NCBI RefSeq assembly: GCF_900107535.1
Contig: NZ_FNRA01000001.1
Location: 496,001 to 560,000, forward strand
Source of the DNA: Pedobacter hartonius
GTDB taxonomy: Bacteria; Bacteroidota; Bacteroidia; Sphingobacteriales; Sphingobacteriaceae
DNA: 64,000 nt
Reading direction: 5' to 3'
A program made the translations under genes and the position numbers. This document shows positions 43,043 through 52,447 of the stretch, piece after piece; position 1 is the first letter of the stretch, and every line of letters begins with the position of its first letter. The notes under the pieces are model-generated. The model saw only the letters and a list, made by a program, of their open reading frames with translations, made no database searches and was not told the origin of the DNA.

Positions 43043-44257
43043 TTACGCTGTTTTAACTGCCACTTCCCTGCTTTTGTAATACACAAACAGGCAGGTGGCG
43101 GTTAAACCGATCAGCCCCTCGATCAGAACTGCAGGTCTGGGGCCCATTAAATTGGCCAGCCATCCGATCAGCAAACTACCCACCGGGATCAGCCCCTGGT
43201 AGGCCATGATATAATAACTGATTGCCCTGCCCCTCATTTCAGGAATAGCATGAGTTTGGATGTAGGTATTGATCGCTGAACTTTGTCCCATCATACCTAC
43301 CCCGGCCAGTGTCATGAACAGTAAGGCAATTGGGAGTTGCGGTGAGTAGGATAACAGCAATAAACTAAACCCCAGTACCCCTCCGGCAATCATGATCAGC
43401 TTCATCAGCGTATCGCTGTTCTTTAAATTCGCCAGGTAAATAGCGCTCACGATAGAGCCTAAGCCCGCAGCGCTTTCAAACCAGCTGAACGTCTTTGCAT
43501 CACCGTGAAAAAGATCCTTGGCAAAAATTGGCATCAGCGTATTGAATGGCATTACAAAAAGGCTGCTGATACCGATCATCATAATTACGCTGCTCAGTTC
43601 TTTATCGCCTGATACATATTTAAATCCTTCATGGAGTTCAGCCCAGATGCTTTTCAGCGGTTTTTCAATAACCGGGGTATGTAAATTCATCATAAAAAGA
43701 CAGATCAGTACAGGGATATAACTGAGAAAGTTCCCGATAAAACAAACATCTGTTCCAAAGGTGCTCAGGATGATCCCCGCCACTGCAGGCCCGGCGATAC
43801 GTGCAAAATTCGTCATGGTGGAATTCAGGGCTATTGCATTCGGAAGATCATTTTTATCATCTACCATTTCTACCATCAGCGATTGCCTGCAGGTCACGTC
43901 AAAAGCATTGATAATCCCCTGTAAAAGGCTTAAACCGATGATAAAGATGATATTGTTGTATCCAAAAAAGATCATCCCTGCCAGTGCCCCTGCCTGGATC
44001 ATGGATACCACCTGTGTGATCACCATGATACGGTAACGGTCCTGCCTGTCTACCAGGCTTCCTGCATAGGGGGATAAAATCAGGGAGGGGATCAGGCTCA
44101 CAAAACCAACCACGCCCAACAGCAACGCAGATCCCGTGATCTGATAAACCAACCAGCTTACCGCTGTCTTCTGCATCCAGGTCCCGATCAGGGAGATAGA
44201 CTGTCCATAAAAAAAGAGTTTGAAATTCCGTGATTTGAGGGATCTGAAAACTGTCAT
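43043..44257 (-). CDS. MFS transporter, DHA3-like exporter
   Basis: From ATG 44257 the product has 404 residues and 10-12 helices. MTVFRSLKSRNFKLFFYGQSISLIGTWMQKTAVSWLVYQITGSALLLGVVG is the usual start of the DHA3/EntS-like group, and YAGSLVDRQDRYRIM is motif A. It would export drugs or siderophores. The gene is divergent from a LysR regulator, which suggests LysR control. The 111-base longer frame (44368) runs over the LysR promoter and start and is rejected. Confidence 0.87.
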   Translation of the reverse strand: MTVFRSLKSRNFKLFFYGQSISLIGTWMQKTAVSWLVYQITGSALLLGVVGFVSLIPSLILSPYAGSLVDRQDRYRIMVITQVVSMIQAGALAGMIFFGYNNIIFIIGLSLLQGIINAFDVTCRQSLMVEMVDDKNDLPNAIALNSTMTNFARIAGPAVAGIILSTFGTDVCFIGNFLSYIPVLICLFMMNLHTPVIEKPLKSIWAELHEGFKYVSGDKELSSVIMMIGISSLFVMPFNTLMPIFAKDLFHGDAKTFSWFESAAGLGSIVSAIYLANLKNSDTLMKLIMIAGGVLGFSLLLLSYSPQLPIALLFMTLAGVGMMGQSSAINTYIQTHAIPEMRGRAISYYIMAYQGLIPVGSLLIGWLANLMGPRPAVLIEGLIGLTATCLFVYYKSREVAVKTA

Positions 44258-44353
44258 TGTTAGTGTGTGTGTTACACCAACAAATTTCGGCAATAGGAAT
44301 CTATTTATAAAATTGATTGTTTTAATGATTTTGATTAGTTTTAACGATCGGTT

Positions 44354-45226
44354 ATGGAGATCAGGCAACTCAATTATTTCATCAAAGCGGCAGAGCTGCT
44401 ACACTTTACCGATGCGGCGGCGGCATCATTCGTAACGCAATCCACACTTTCACAGCAGATCAAACAGCTGGAAGGGGAACTGGGCACGCTCCTGTTTGAC
44501 AGGATAGGCAAGCAGGTTCGCCTTACAGAAGCGGGCCATGTTTTCCTGATCCATGCACAAAAGATCATCCTGGATATCAAGAAATCCAAGCAGGCATTAT
44601 TTGAATATGCCAACATGTTGAACGGAGAACTCAAGATCGGGGTTACCTATTCCTTCAGCTCCCTGCTCCTGCCGGCCCTCACCCCGTTTTCGGAAAAATA
44701 TCCCGGAATAACCATTCACGTAGAATCTGGGGCAGCGCTGGAACTGGAGAATAAGCTCAGGGTGGCAGACCTGGATATTGTTCTTGCCTTTCATGAACAG
44801 ACAGAGGGTGACGGACTGGAGATGCAGCATCTGTTTTCTTCAAGGGTGATGATGGTAGTGTCAAAAAATAACCCGCTCGCAAAACTCCCCAAAATCAGCT
44901 TAAAGGAAATCGGTAAAACCGATCTTATCTTACAGAGTAACGGCTACAGTTCGCGGGATGTGCTCAATGAGATCTTTAAAAAGAACCGGATCTCCCCAAC
45001 TATAAAGATTGAGATCAATGATGTCCATTCCCTGCTTTCCATGGTAGAAGCCGGTAACTGGGTAACTATCATCAATGAGAAAGCGATCAGTACCTGGGAC
45101 GGGCTGGTTGCGGTGCCAATTTCCGGAAAAGAACTGTACCGGCAGGCATCTATCCTCTGGCAGCAGGGAGTTTACCGGAAACGGTCAGCCGTCTTGTTTA
45201 TGGAAGAACTGATGAAGGTTGTATAG
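44354..45226 (+). CDS. LysR-type transcription regulator
   Basis: A 290-residue LysR protein: winged HTH at residues 1-60 (MEIRQLNYFIKAAELLHFTDAAAASFVTQSTLSQQIKQLE), linker helix and two-lobed substrate-binding domain (about 92-290). ELKIGVTYSFSSLLLPAL is the start of lobe one. It is divergent from the MFS exporter with a 96-base shared promoter that is AT-rich. The inducer is unknown, possibly the exporter's substrate. Confidence 0.92.
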   Translation: MEIRQLNYFIKAAELLHFTDAAAASFVTQSTLSQQIKQLEGELGTLLFDRIGKQVRLTEAGHVFLIHAQKIILDIKKSKQALFEYANMLNGELKIGVTYSFSSLLLPALTPFSEKYPGITIHVESGAALELENKLRVADLDIVLAFHEQTEGDGLEMQHLFSSRVMMVVSKNNPLAKLPKISLKEIGKTDLILQSNGYSSRDVLNEIFKKNRISPTIKIEINDVHSLLSMVEAGNWVTIINEKAISTWDGLVAVPISGKELYRQASILWQQGVYRKRSAVLFMEELMKVV

Positions 45227-45270
45227 CAGCAGTTAAAATGCGAGTGCTTATACAACAGCTTTTACAGTAA

Positions 45271-45921
45271 TTATTCCTGCAGTGATAACCTGTACTGGAA
45301 GATATCTTCAATAGAAACTACCGTACTGCGCTGTTCTCCGGCAAAAACCGTGATCTCAGGCAAACGTGCCATTGTGCCGTCTTCATTTGTCAATTCACAC
45401 AATACCGCAACAGGTTTTAATCCTGCAAGTACCATCAGATCGATGCTGCCTTCGGTATGGCCGCGTCTTCCAAATACCCCATCGGCATTTGCCCTCAGCG
45501 GAAAAACATGCCCTGGTCTGGACAGGTGTTCCGGTTTGGCCTGGTCGGCAACGGCAGTCCTGATCGTGTGTATCCTGTCAGCCGCAGAAACGCCTGTAGT
45601 TACACCTTCTTTGGCTTCAATGGTAACTGTAAAAGGCGTATGGTATTTACTCGTGTTCACATGCACCATCGGCGGCAGATCCAGCAGATCTGCCCTGTCA
45701 GGAGTAAGGCAGAGGCAAACAATGCCGCTGCAGGTCCGGATCATTAACGCCATATTCTCTACAGTCATTGTTGCTGCCGGGAAGATCAGGTCCCCTTCAT
45801 TTTCCCTGCTTTCGTCATCCACCACCAATACGCCCTTGCCATCCTTTAGGCAATTGAGCGCATTTTCTACCCTTTCCTTAAAGTCTTTTCCGAAACGCGA
45901 CAGCTCATTCTGATCTTCCAT
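45271..45921 (-). CDS. ribB: 3,4-dihydroxy-2-butanone-4-phosphate synthase
   Basis: RibB makes the four-carbon unit of riboflavin from ribulose 5-phosphate. The 216-residue protein is the stand-alone form (no GTP cyclohydrolase II domain). The acidic metal/substrate segment [15 protein letters not shown] is at residues 37-51; [10 protein letters not shown] and [11 protein letters not shown] are the other signatures. A near -7 CACCTTTG precedes the start. It is on the same strand as the upstream kinase, with a 54-base gap. Confidence 0.96.
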   Translation of the reverse strand: MEDQNELSRFGKDFKERVENALNCLKDGKGVLVVDDESRENEGDLIFPAATMTVENMALMIRTCSGIVCLCLTPDRADLLDLPPMVHVNTSKYHTPFTVTIEAKEGVTTGVSAADRIHTIRTAVADQAKPEHLSRPGHVFPLRANADGVFGRRGHTEGSIDLMVLAGLKPVAVLCELTNEDGTMARLPEITVFAGEQRSTVVSIEDIFQYRLSLQE

Positions 45922-45975
45922 AGTACGCTATATTTTTAATGCTGCAAAGGTGTACAATTAACGGCTGAATTCAAA

Positions 45976-47289
45976 TTAGATAAATGCCTGATTAAGGTCT
46001 TTAGCCAGCTTTAAGCTGATAAAGAAGGTTGTTCCCATACCTGAGATGCTTTCCACCCATATCTTACCCTGCTGCAAAAGGATGAATTCTTTACACAGCA
46101 CCAGTCCCAGCCCAACTCCTTTTTCGTTATTCGTACCATAGGTACTCTCAGACTGCAGCGAAAAAATATTCCGTTCATTTTTTTCGGTAATGCCCACGCC
46201 ATTGTCCTGCACCTTGATCCAGCATTCCTCTCCATGGTCTTCGGAACAGATATTGATCTCGCCGTCAGCATCAGTGAACTTAATGGCATTGTTGATCAGG
46301 TTACGGATCACCAGCTCCAGCATATTATGGTCAGCGATCACATAAATGCCCTTCAAAATCAGGTTATTGATCACTATACCTTTCTCTTCGGCCAGGTTTG
46401 CCTGCATCATTATGGTAGATTCCAGTGTTTCTTCGAGGTCCAGCCTGACCATGTTCACCGTTACCCCATCCATTTGGGTCTTGCTCCAGGAAAGCAGATT
46501 GACCAGCATTTGCCTGGTATACCGGGTTTCCCTGAGCAGGCTCGAGTGAATGATCTTTCTTTCGTCTGCATTGAGCTGTTCATCCAGTGAAAGCTCCAGG
46601 AAGCTCTGTATGGAATTTAGGGGAGACCGCAGGTCATGGGCCAGTATCGAGAACAATTTATTTTTCGACTGGTTGGACAATTCCAGCAGTTCTGCACGGT
46701 TTTCGGCCAGTGTTCTTTCCCTGTTATAGCTGTTGATGATACTGGTAATGATAAAATATACAATAAGCAGCGTAAAGAAATAGACATAGGCAAAATCCAG
46801 AGACCTGCTTAATCCATCCCTGTGTTTTAAGGGCACGGCCTCAGGATACCTGTACTGGTAGCTAATCAGCAAAATTGCCACAGTGATATTTACCCCTACC
46901 CATATCAAACGCTGGTTGACTGGCACAATGCTCATGACCAGGAAAAAGAACAGCACATAAATGACCAGGCTTGGGCCGTTAATCCCGGAATTGTTCAGAA
47001 AAAATATAATGAACACGATATTACCAAGGATACAAAAGACCAGTACGGCAAGACTATGCTGATGCCTGAACTTGGATAAGTAATACAAACCGCAAGCCGC
47101 AAATACAGATGGAATAAGCAGCAGGGAGAGCGAATATAAACCTATAAGATAATTAAAAAATATGCTACAGGTAAAAAGAAGAATAGTGAAGATGCAGGTA
47201 ATATGAAATATTCTGGCTTCTAATTTATGCGTGTCAGGATTGCCGGTAAGTCTTACCCAGCTTGACTTCATACTGTTTTTCATGATCAT
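45976..47289 (-). CDS. Membrane sensor histidine kinase
   Basis: This 437-residue kinase has six or so N-terminal membrane helices (about residues 28-200) without a large periplasmic domain. A coiled linker, a DHp domain with AHDLRSPLNSIQ (His about 213) and a complete HATPase (N box NLINNAIKFTDADG, G1 DNGVGI, G2 GVGLGLVLC) follow. No response regulator gene is adjacent. Two ATGs, 47289 and 47283, are possible. It is divergent from ccoI and shares its 186-base promoter region. Confidence 0.88.
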   Translation of the reverse strand: MIMKNSMKSSWVRLTGNPDTHKLEARIFHITCIFTILLFTCSIFFNYLIGLYSLSLLLIPSVFAACGLYYLSKFRHQHSLAVLVFCILGNIVFIIFFLNNSGINGPSLVIYVLFFFLVMSIVPVNQRLIWVGVNITVAILLISYQYRYPEAVPLKHRDGLSRSLDFAYVYFFTLLIVYFIITSIINSYNRERTLAENRAELLELSNQSKNKLFSILAHDLRSPLNSIQSFLELSLDEQLNADERKIIHSSLLRETRYTRQMLVNLLSWSKTQMDGVTVNMVRLDLEETLESTIMMQANLAEEKGIVINNLILKGIYVIADHNMLELVIRNLINNAIKFTDADGEINICSEDHGEECWIKVQDNGVGITEKNERNIFSLQSESTYGTNNEKGVGLGLVLCKEFILLQQGKIWVESISGMGTTFFISLKLAKDLNQAFI

Positions 47290-47411
47290 AAGGGAGCGGC
47301 ACTATAGGGCTTCTTAGCTTTACTGGCTTCGAACAACACATATTTATGTTAACAAATTAACAAATAATATATAATAATAAGAAATATATCCCAAAAACGC
47401 GAAAGAAATAA

Positions 47412-47476
47412 TGACCTCCGTCACCTTTTAACATTTCTTCAATCATTTTATGAATGCGTTATACCATATATTTTTG
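47412..47476 (+). promoter_or_regulatory. Crp/Fnr-type site and promoter of ccoI
   Basis: TGACCTCCGTCA (47412-47423) is a TGA-N6-TCA palindrome. A perfect -7 TATTTTTG lies at 47469-47476. The centre of the site is 58.5 bases from the last base of the -7 element, two helical turns more than at the hemN-type promoters. Class I activation near -63.5 is inferred. The protein start is at 47494. Confidence 0.65.
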
Positions 47477-47493
47477 TGGTAAAAAAACGCAGG

Positions 47494-49887
47494 ATGAAAG
47501 AGCAAATAACCCTGGCCATTGATACATTATGTTACCATTGCGGAGACAGTCTTCCGGCTGTCCCATTTTCCTCAGACGATAAACAATTCTGTTGTGCCGG
47601 ATGTAAAAGTGTGTACCTTATTCTCTCCAGCCATAACCTGACCAGCTACTATGCTTACAATGATATTCCCGGAGCCTCACAAAAAAAAGCTGCAGAGCAT
47701 TTCGATTATCTCGATGAACCGGCTATAGCAGCGGAACTTGTAGATTATATGGATGATCAGACTACAGTGATTACCCTTTTCATTCCGGCTGTTCACTGCA
47801 GTTCCTGCATCTGGCTGCTGGAAAACCTGTACAAGGTTAATCCTGACATTTCCAATTCACGTATCGACTTCCCCAAAAAGCAGGTCAGCATTACTTTCAA
47901 AAATCAGCTGATCTCGCTGCGCAAGGTAGTAGAACTGCTGGCTTCGGTAGGTTACGAACCGCAGATCAGCCTTCAGGATGTAGTCAAGAAACAACAGTCT
48001 GATCACTCAGAGCGCAACCTGATCAGCAAAATTGCCGTTGCAGGGTTTTGCTTCGGCAATGTGATGCTGCTCAGCTTTCCTGATTATTTCGGACTCAGTA
48101 GTTTTGAACATAGTTTCCAATCCTTTTTTGGATGGGTAAACCTCGCTTTTGCCATACCTGTACTGTTATACAGCGGGCGCGACTATTTTATATCTGCCTG
48201 GACAAATCTCAGGAATGGGGTGCTCAACCTCGACTTTCCCCTGGCTTTGGGAATTGCCGTCATGTTCATCCGCTCCGCAGCAGAGATCATCAGCCATACC
48301 GGCGCCGGCTTTATAGATACCTTATGTTCACTGGTATTCTTTCTCCTCATCGGAAAATGGATGCAGCAGCGAACCTACCATTACCTTTCATTTGAACGTG
48401 ATTACCGTTCCTATTTTCCCGTGGCAGTTACCCGGCTCACCAAAGGCAATACACAGCCCGTGCCATTGGATGAACTGAAAACAGGCGACAGGATCCTGAT
48501 CCGCAGCAATGAGATCATCCCCGCAGATGCGATCTTACTGAAAGGAGAAGCAAAACTTGATTTTAGCTTTGTCACCGGAGAATCTTTACCTGTTGCTAAA
48601 GTGCCGGGAGAAATTATCTACGCAGGTGGACGACAACTGAATGGTGCCATCGAACTGGAAGTGATCAAACCCGTTTCACAAAGTTACCTCACCAAATTAT
48701 GGAACAACGAAACCTTCGCCGGGCAAAAGGATCCGATCAAAACTTTCAGCGACAAAGCCAGTAAATATTTCAGTATTGTATTGCTGCTGATCGCACTTTC
48801 AGCAGGATTATTCTGGGTAAATACGGACCTGAACAGGGCAATAGCTTCTTTTACCGCCGTGTTGATCATCGCCTGCCCCTGTGCGCTTGCACTCAGTTCA
48901 CCCTTTACCCTGACAGCCGTGCTCAGCATTTTCGATAAAAATAAATTCTATCTGAAAAATACCGCCGTCATTGAAGAAATGGCGAGGATCAATACCATCG
49001 TTTTTGATAAGACAGGGACCATCACTAACCCAACGGCCAAAGGTTTTGAATTTACAGGCGGACTGAGCATTGAAGAACAGCAGCTCATCAATGACCTGGC
49101 CAGAAACTCCGGTCATCCGATGAGCAGGGAACTGGTGAAATCCCTTAACCTCGCCCCACTTTATCCGGTGGATAACTTCATGGAAAAAGTTGGCCGGGGA
49201 ATCAGTGGCACGGTAAACGGGCACAGTATAAAGATGGGCAGTGCCGCGTACCTGGGCTTAACGGCACAGGATAAGGGAAGCGTTGTACATATCTTGATTG
49301 ACGACCGTTATTGTGGTTATTTCCGTTCAGAGCAACGCTGGAGAACCGGATTTAAACAAACGGCCATCAAACTGGGCCAGGATCAGGACCTGCACCTGCT
49401 CTCCGGCGATCAGGATCACGACAGGGAGCTGTTAACCCCATTTTTTCCGAGAATGCAGCAGTTACATTTCCGGCAAAGCCCGCAGAATAAGCTGGACTAT
49501 ATCCTGGGCCTTCAGCAAAAGGGCAATACCAAAATTATGATGCTGGGAGACGGCCTCAATGATGCGGGTGCACTCAAACAAAGTAATATAGGAATTGCTG
49601 TAACGGACGATATCAATAATTTTTCTCCGGGTTGCGACGCCATACTGGACGGAGCGGCTTTCGAGAAGATCCCACAGTTCATCCGCCAGGCAAAGGACGC
49701 GGTAAAAGTAATCCACATGAGCTTTGCCATCTCGCTCACCTATAATGCAGTCGGACTGTTCTTTGCCGTTCAGGGAATATTGTCGCCCCTGATTGCAGCT
49801 ATTCTCATGCCCCTGAGCACCGTGACCATTATTTTATTCACCAGTCTTGCTGCAAGGCTCTATGCACATAAAAACAACTTATTATGA
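47494..49887 (+). CDS. ccoI: Copper-transporting P1B-type ATPase, CcoI
   Basis: CcoI is an inner-membrane Cu exporter needed for copper insertion into cbb3 oxidase. From ATG 47494 it has 797 residues. N-terminal metal sites are Cys13/Cys16 (CYHC) and CCAGC at 33-37, followed by HCSSCIW; then eight helices with CPC in ACPCALALSSP, phosphorylation motif DKTGT and hinge GDGLNDAGAL. The ATG at 47494 has an AGG nearby. It overlaps ccoS by four bases and leads a cbb3 gene set, which supports the CcoI role over general copper export. Confidence 0.94.
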   Translation: MKEQITLAIDTLCYHCGDSLPAVPFSSDDKQFCCAGCKSVYLILSSHNLTSYYAYNDIPGASQKKAAEHFDYLDEPAIAAELVDYMDDQTTVITLFIPAVHCSSCIWLLENLYKVNPDISNSRIDFPKKQVSITFKNQLISLRKVVELLASVGYEPQISLQDVVKKQQSDHSERNLISKIAVAGFCFGNVMLLSFPDYFGLSSFEHSFQSFFGWVNLAFAIPVLLYSGRDYFISAWTNLRNGVLNLDFPLALGIAVMFIRSAAEIISHTGAGFIDTLCSLVFFLLIGKWMQQRTYHYLSFERDYRSYFPVAVTRLTKGNTQPVPLDELKTGDRILIRSNEIIPADAILLKGEAKLDFSFVTGESLPVAKVPGEIIYAGGRQLNGAIELEVIKPVSQSYLTKLWNNETFAGQKDPIKTFSDKASKYFSIVLLLIALSAGLFWVNTDLNRAIASFTAVLIIACPCALALSSPFTLTAVLSIFDKNKFYLKNTAVIEEMARINTIVFDKTGTITNPTAKGFEFTGGLSIEEQQLINDLARNSGHPMSRELVKSLNLAPLYPVDNFMEKVGRGISGTVNGHSIKMGSAAYLGLTAQDKGSVVHILIDDRYCGYFRSEQRWRTGFKQTAIKLGQDQDLHLLSGDQDHDRELLTPFFPRMQQLHFRQSPQNKLDYILGLQQKGNTKIMMLGDGLNDAGALKQSNIGIAVTDDINNFSPGCDAILDGAAFEKIPQFIRQAKDAVKVIHMSFAISLTYNAVGLFFAVQGILSPLIAAILMPLSTVTIILFTSLAARLYAHKNNLL

Positions 49888-50072
49888 ACATCATATACAT
49901 GCTGATCGGATTCAGTATTCTGCTGGCCCTTGTCTTCCTGCTGGCCTTTTTCTGGGCAAGCCGGTCCGGCCAGAACGACGATCTCTACACGCCGGGTATA
50001 CGGATACTGTTTGATGATGACGCCCCTCCGGCAGATGAAAAAAAAAGTGATGAAGATCATCCACATCCATAG
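49884..50072 (+). CDS. ccoS: cbb3 oxidase maturation protein CcoS
   Basis: CcoS is a small single-pass membrane protein for cofactor insertion into cbb3 oxidase. The 62-residue product has one helix (about residues 5-26), then SGQNDDLYTPGIRILFDDD, the family's signature, and a His/Asp-rich tail. It overlaps ccoI by four bases. The last 25 bases of its reading frame contain the TGATGAAGATCA site that may regulate ccoN. Confidence 0.93.
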   Translation: MNIIYMLIGFSILLALVFLLAFFWASRSGQNDDLYTPGIRILFDDDAPPADEKKSDEDHPHP

Positions 50073-50112
50073 CTGGCATCACATCCCTACTTGATGCCAG
50101 CCCCTAATTTTA
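50048..50112 (+). promoter_or_regulatory. Crp/Fnr-type site and promoter of the ccoNO operon
   Basis: TGATGAAGATCA (50048-50059), an FNR-like TGAT-N4-ATCA palindrome, lies inside the ccoS end. A -7-like TAATTTTA (50105-50112, one mismatch) ends 58.5 bases from the site centre, exactly the spacing seen at ccoI. A hairpin (50072-50101) sits between them. This is inference based on spacing and motif. Confidence 0.5.
50072..50101. terminator. Hairpin behind ccoS
   Basis: The arms GCTGGCATCA and TGATGCCAGC (10 pairs) surround a ten-base loop. The T tract is weak. It may end or attenuate the ccoIS transcript before the ccoN promoter, or be a processing site. Confidence 0.5.
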
Positions 50113-50139
50113 CCACCATAAACATTACTCATTTTTCTC

Positions 50140-52251
50140 ATGACTGAAAAATTTTATTACGATAACAAGACCGTCAGAAATTTCGCTATCGCCACTATTG
50201 TCTGGGGAATAGTAGGAATGACGGTGGGACTGCTGATTGCCATGCAGCTCTTCAAACCTGCATTGAATATGGGCAACCAGTACACTACATTCGGACGTAT
50301 CCGGCCGTTACATACCAATGCAGTCATCTTTGCCTTTGTAGGTAACGCCATCTTCATGGGCGTCTATTACTCCTTGCAGCGGCTCCTTAAAGCAAGGATG
50401 TTCAGCGACGTCCTCAGCAATATTCATTTCTGGGGCTGGCAGCTGATTATTGTGGCTACAGCAATCACCCTTCCGCTGGGTTTCACCACCTCGCATGAAT
50501 ATGCCGAGATGGAATGGCCGATAGACATCGCCATCACAGTCATATGGGTAGTGTTTGGTATCAATATGTTTGGTACGATCATTAAAAGAAGGGAAAAACA
50601 TATGTATGTGGCCATCTGGTTCTACATCGCAACGTTTGTTACCGTAGCCGTGCTGCATATTGTAAATTCAATGGAATTGCCCATCTCGGCCTTTAAAAGC
50701 TATTACCTGTACGCCGGTGTACAGGATGCACTGGTACAATGGTGGTATGGCCATAATGCCGTAGCATTTTTCCTGACCACACCCTACCTCGGGATGATGT
50801 ATTACTACCTGCCAAAAATGGCAGATCGCCCGGTATATTCCTATAAATTGAGTATCCTTCATTTCTGGTCGCTCATTTTCATCTATATCTGGGCAGGCCC
50901 CCATCACCTGTTGTATACCTCGCTGCCAACCTGGGCACAATCTTTAGGGGTAGCTTTCTCAATCATGCTGATCGCACCAAGCTGGGGCGGTATGATCAAC
51001 GGCCTGCTTACGCTGCGCGGGGCCTGGGATAAAGTAAGAGAGGATCCAAGGCTGAAATTTATGGTAGTGGGGATCACCTGTTACGGTATGGCCACATTTG
51101 AAGGGCCAATGCTTGCCTTAAAACAGATCAATGCCATCGCACACTATACCGACTGGATAGTGGCACACGTACACGTAGGTGCCCTGGGCTGGAACGGATT
51201 CCTGACCTTTGCTATCCTGTACTGGCTGATACCAAGAATCTATAACACAACTCTATATTCCGTAAAACTGGCTTCCTTCCATTTCTGGATAGGCACCCTG
51301 GGAATTATCTTCTATGCAGTGCCACTTTACTTTTCAGGTTTCACACAGGGACTGATGTGGAAAGAATTTACCCCGGAAGGACTATTGAAATACCCGAACT
51401 TCCTGGAAACTGTCAGACAGATCATCCCGATGTATGTGATGAGAGCGATAGGAGGTGCATTATATCTTTCCGGTGTGTTGGTGATGGCCTATAACCTGAT
51501 CAAAACAATGGCTTCCGGTAGCCTGGTAGCAAATGAAGCTGCAGAGGCCAGCCCACTGCCAAAGGTGTACCTGGCGGAGGGTTCCGATAAAAAATGGCAC
51601 AGGGTGCTGGAACGCAAACCTATGCTTTTCATGGTGCTGTCGCTGATCGTGATCCTGATCGGGGGGATGATCGAGATGATGCCAACCTTTACCATCAAAT
51701 CCAACATTCCAACCATTGCAAGCGTAAAACCTTATTCACCGCTGGAACTGCAGGGGCGCGACCTGTATATCAGGGAGGGCTGTGTGAACTGCCACTCGCA
51801 GATGATCCGTCCGTTCCGTTCCGAAACAGAACGTTACGGTGAATACAGTAAAGCAGGTGAATTCGTTTACGACCACCCTTTTCTCTGGGGATCCAAACGT
51901 ACCGGCCCTGATCTGCAGCGCGAAGGCGGAAAGTATGGCAATGCCTGGCATTACAATCACCTGTTCGACCCGCAGACCATGTCGCCCGGCAGTATTATGC
52001 CTCCGTACGAATGGCTGATCAACCAGCAGCTGGATACTACCACCACCCGTTCAAAGATCAATGCCATGCGTTCCCTGGGTGTACCCTATGAAACCGGTTA
52101 CGAGCTGCTGGCAAATGCGGCATTGGAAAAACAGGCGAAAAGTATTGCGGCAGATCTGAAACAGAACAACATAAAGGTGAAAAGCGACAGGGAGATCGTA
52201 GCGATCATTGCCTACCTCCAGCGCCTGGGAACAGATATCAAAGCTAAATAA
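50140..52251 (+). CDS. cbb3-type cytochrome oxidase, fused subunits I and II (CcoN-CcoO)
   Basis: This 703-residue protein joins the CcoN heme-copper catalytic subunit (about residues 1-470, 12 helices; LHTNAVIFAFVGNAIF, HYTDWIVAHVHVGALGW and WWYGHNAVAFFL contain His ligands of hemes and CuB) to a CcoO-like mono-heme cytochrome c. The heme motif is CVNCH at Cys548, Cys551, His552, and a Met ligand is probably in SPGSIMPPY. The enzyme is a high-affinity terminal oxidase reducing oxygen with cytochrome c. The fusion is common in Bacteroidota. It is followed by ccoQ, ccoP and ccoG. Confidence 0.95.
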   Translation: MTEKFYYDNKTVRNFAIATIVWGIVGMTVGLLIAMQLFKPALNMGNQYTTFGRIRPLHTNAVIFAFVGNAIFMGVYYSLQRLLKARMFSDVLSNIHFWGWQLIIVATAITLPLGFTTSHEYAEMEWPIDIAITVIWVVFGINMFGTIIKRREKHMYVAIWFYIATFVTVAVLHIVNSMELPISAFKSYYLYAGVQDALVQWWYGHNAVAFFLTTPYLGMMYYYLPKMADRPVYSYKLSILHFWSLIFIYIWAGPHHLLYTSLPTWAQSLGVAFSIMLIAPSWGGMINGLLTLRGAWDKVREDPRLKFMVVGITCYGMATFEGPMLALKQINAIAHYTDWIVAHVHVGALGWNGFLTFAILYWLIPRIYNTTLYSVKLASFHFWIGTLGIIFYAVPLYFSGFTQGLMWKEFTPEGLLKYPNFLETVRQIIPMYVMRAIGGALYLSGVLVMAYNLIKTMASGSLVANEAAEASPLPKVYLAEGSDKKWHRVLERKPMLFMVLSLIVILIGGMIEMMPTFTIKSNIPTIASVKPYSPLELQGRDLYIREGCVNCHSQMIRPFRSETERYGEYSKAGEFVYDHPFLWGSKRTGPDLQREGGKYGNAWHYNHLFDPQTMSPGSIMPPYEWLINQQLDTTTTRSKINAMRSLGVPYETGYELLANAALEKQAKSIAADLKQNNIKVKSDREIVAIIAYLQRLGTDIKAK

Positions 52252-52267
52252 TATAACCAATCAAGAC

Positions 52268-52447
52268 ATGTTCAAGCAATTTTTAGATCATGCTGACGGA
52301 AACCAGGGGTATCTGCTCAGCTCACTCGGAGTCTTCATGTTATTTTTCATCCTCGTGGCGGTACTGCTGCTGACCATGAAAAAAGAAGATATCCAATATA
52401 TGAAAGAACTCCCATTAAAAGACGACGGCAATGAAAGAGGTAGTTAA
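52268..52447 (+). CDS. ccoQ: cbb3 oxidase subunit CcoQ-like
   Basis: From ATG 52268 the product has 59 residues with one membrane helix (about residues 16-35) and an acidic/basic tail (KKEDIQYMKELPLKDDGN). Position between ccoNO and ccoP and size fit CcoQ, which stabilises the complex. A longer frame from 52208 would lie within ccoNO and is rejected. Its last 17 bases overlap ccoP. Confidence 0.8.
   Translation: MFKQFLDHADGNQGYLLSSLGVFMLFFILVAVLLLTMKKEDIQYMKELPLKDDGNERGS

Noticed and set aside
45976-47289. Membrane histidine kinase as partner of the RR-Crp protein
   Set aside because: A soluble kinase is directly adjacent to RR-Crp in one operon; the membrane kinase is 10 kb away and has no PAS or heme pocket.
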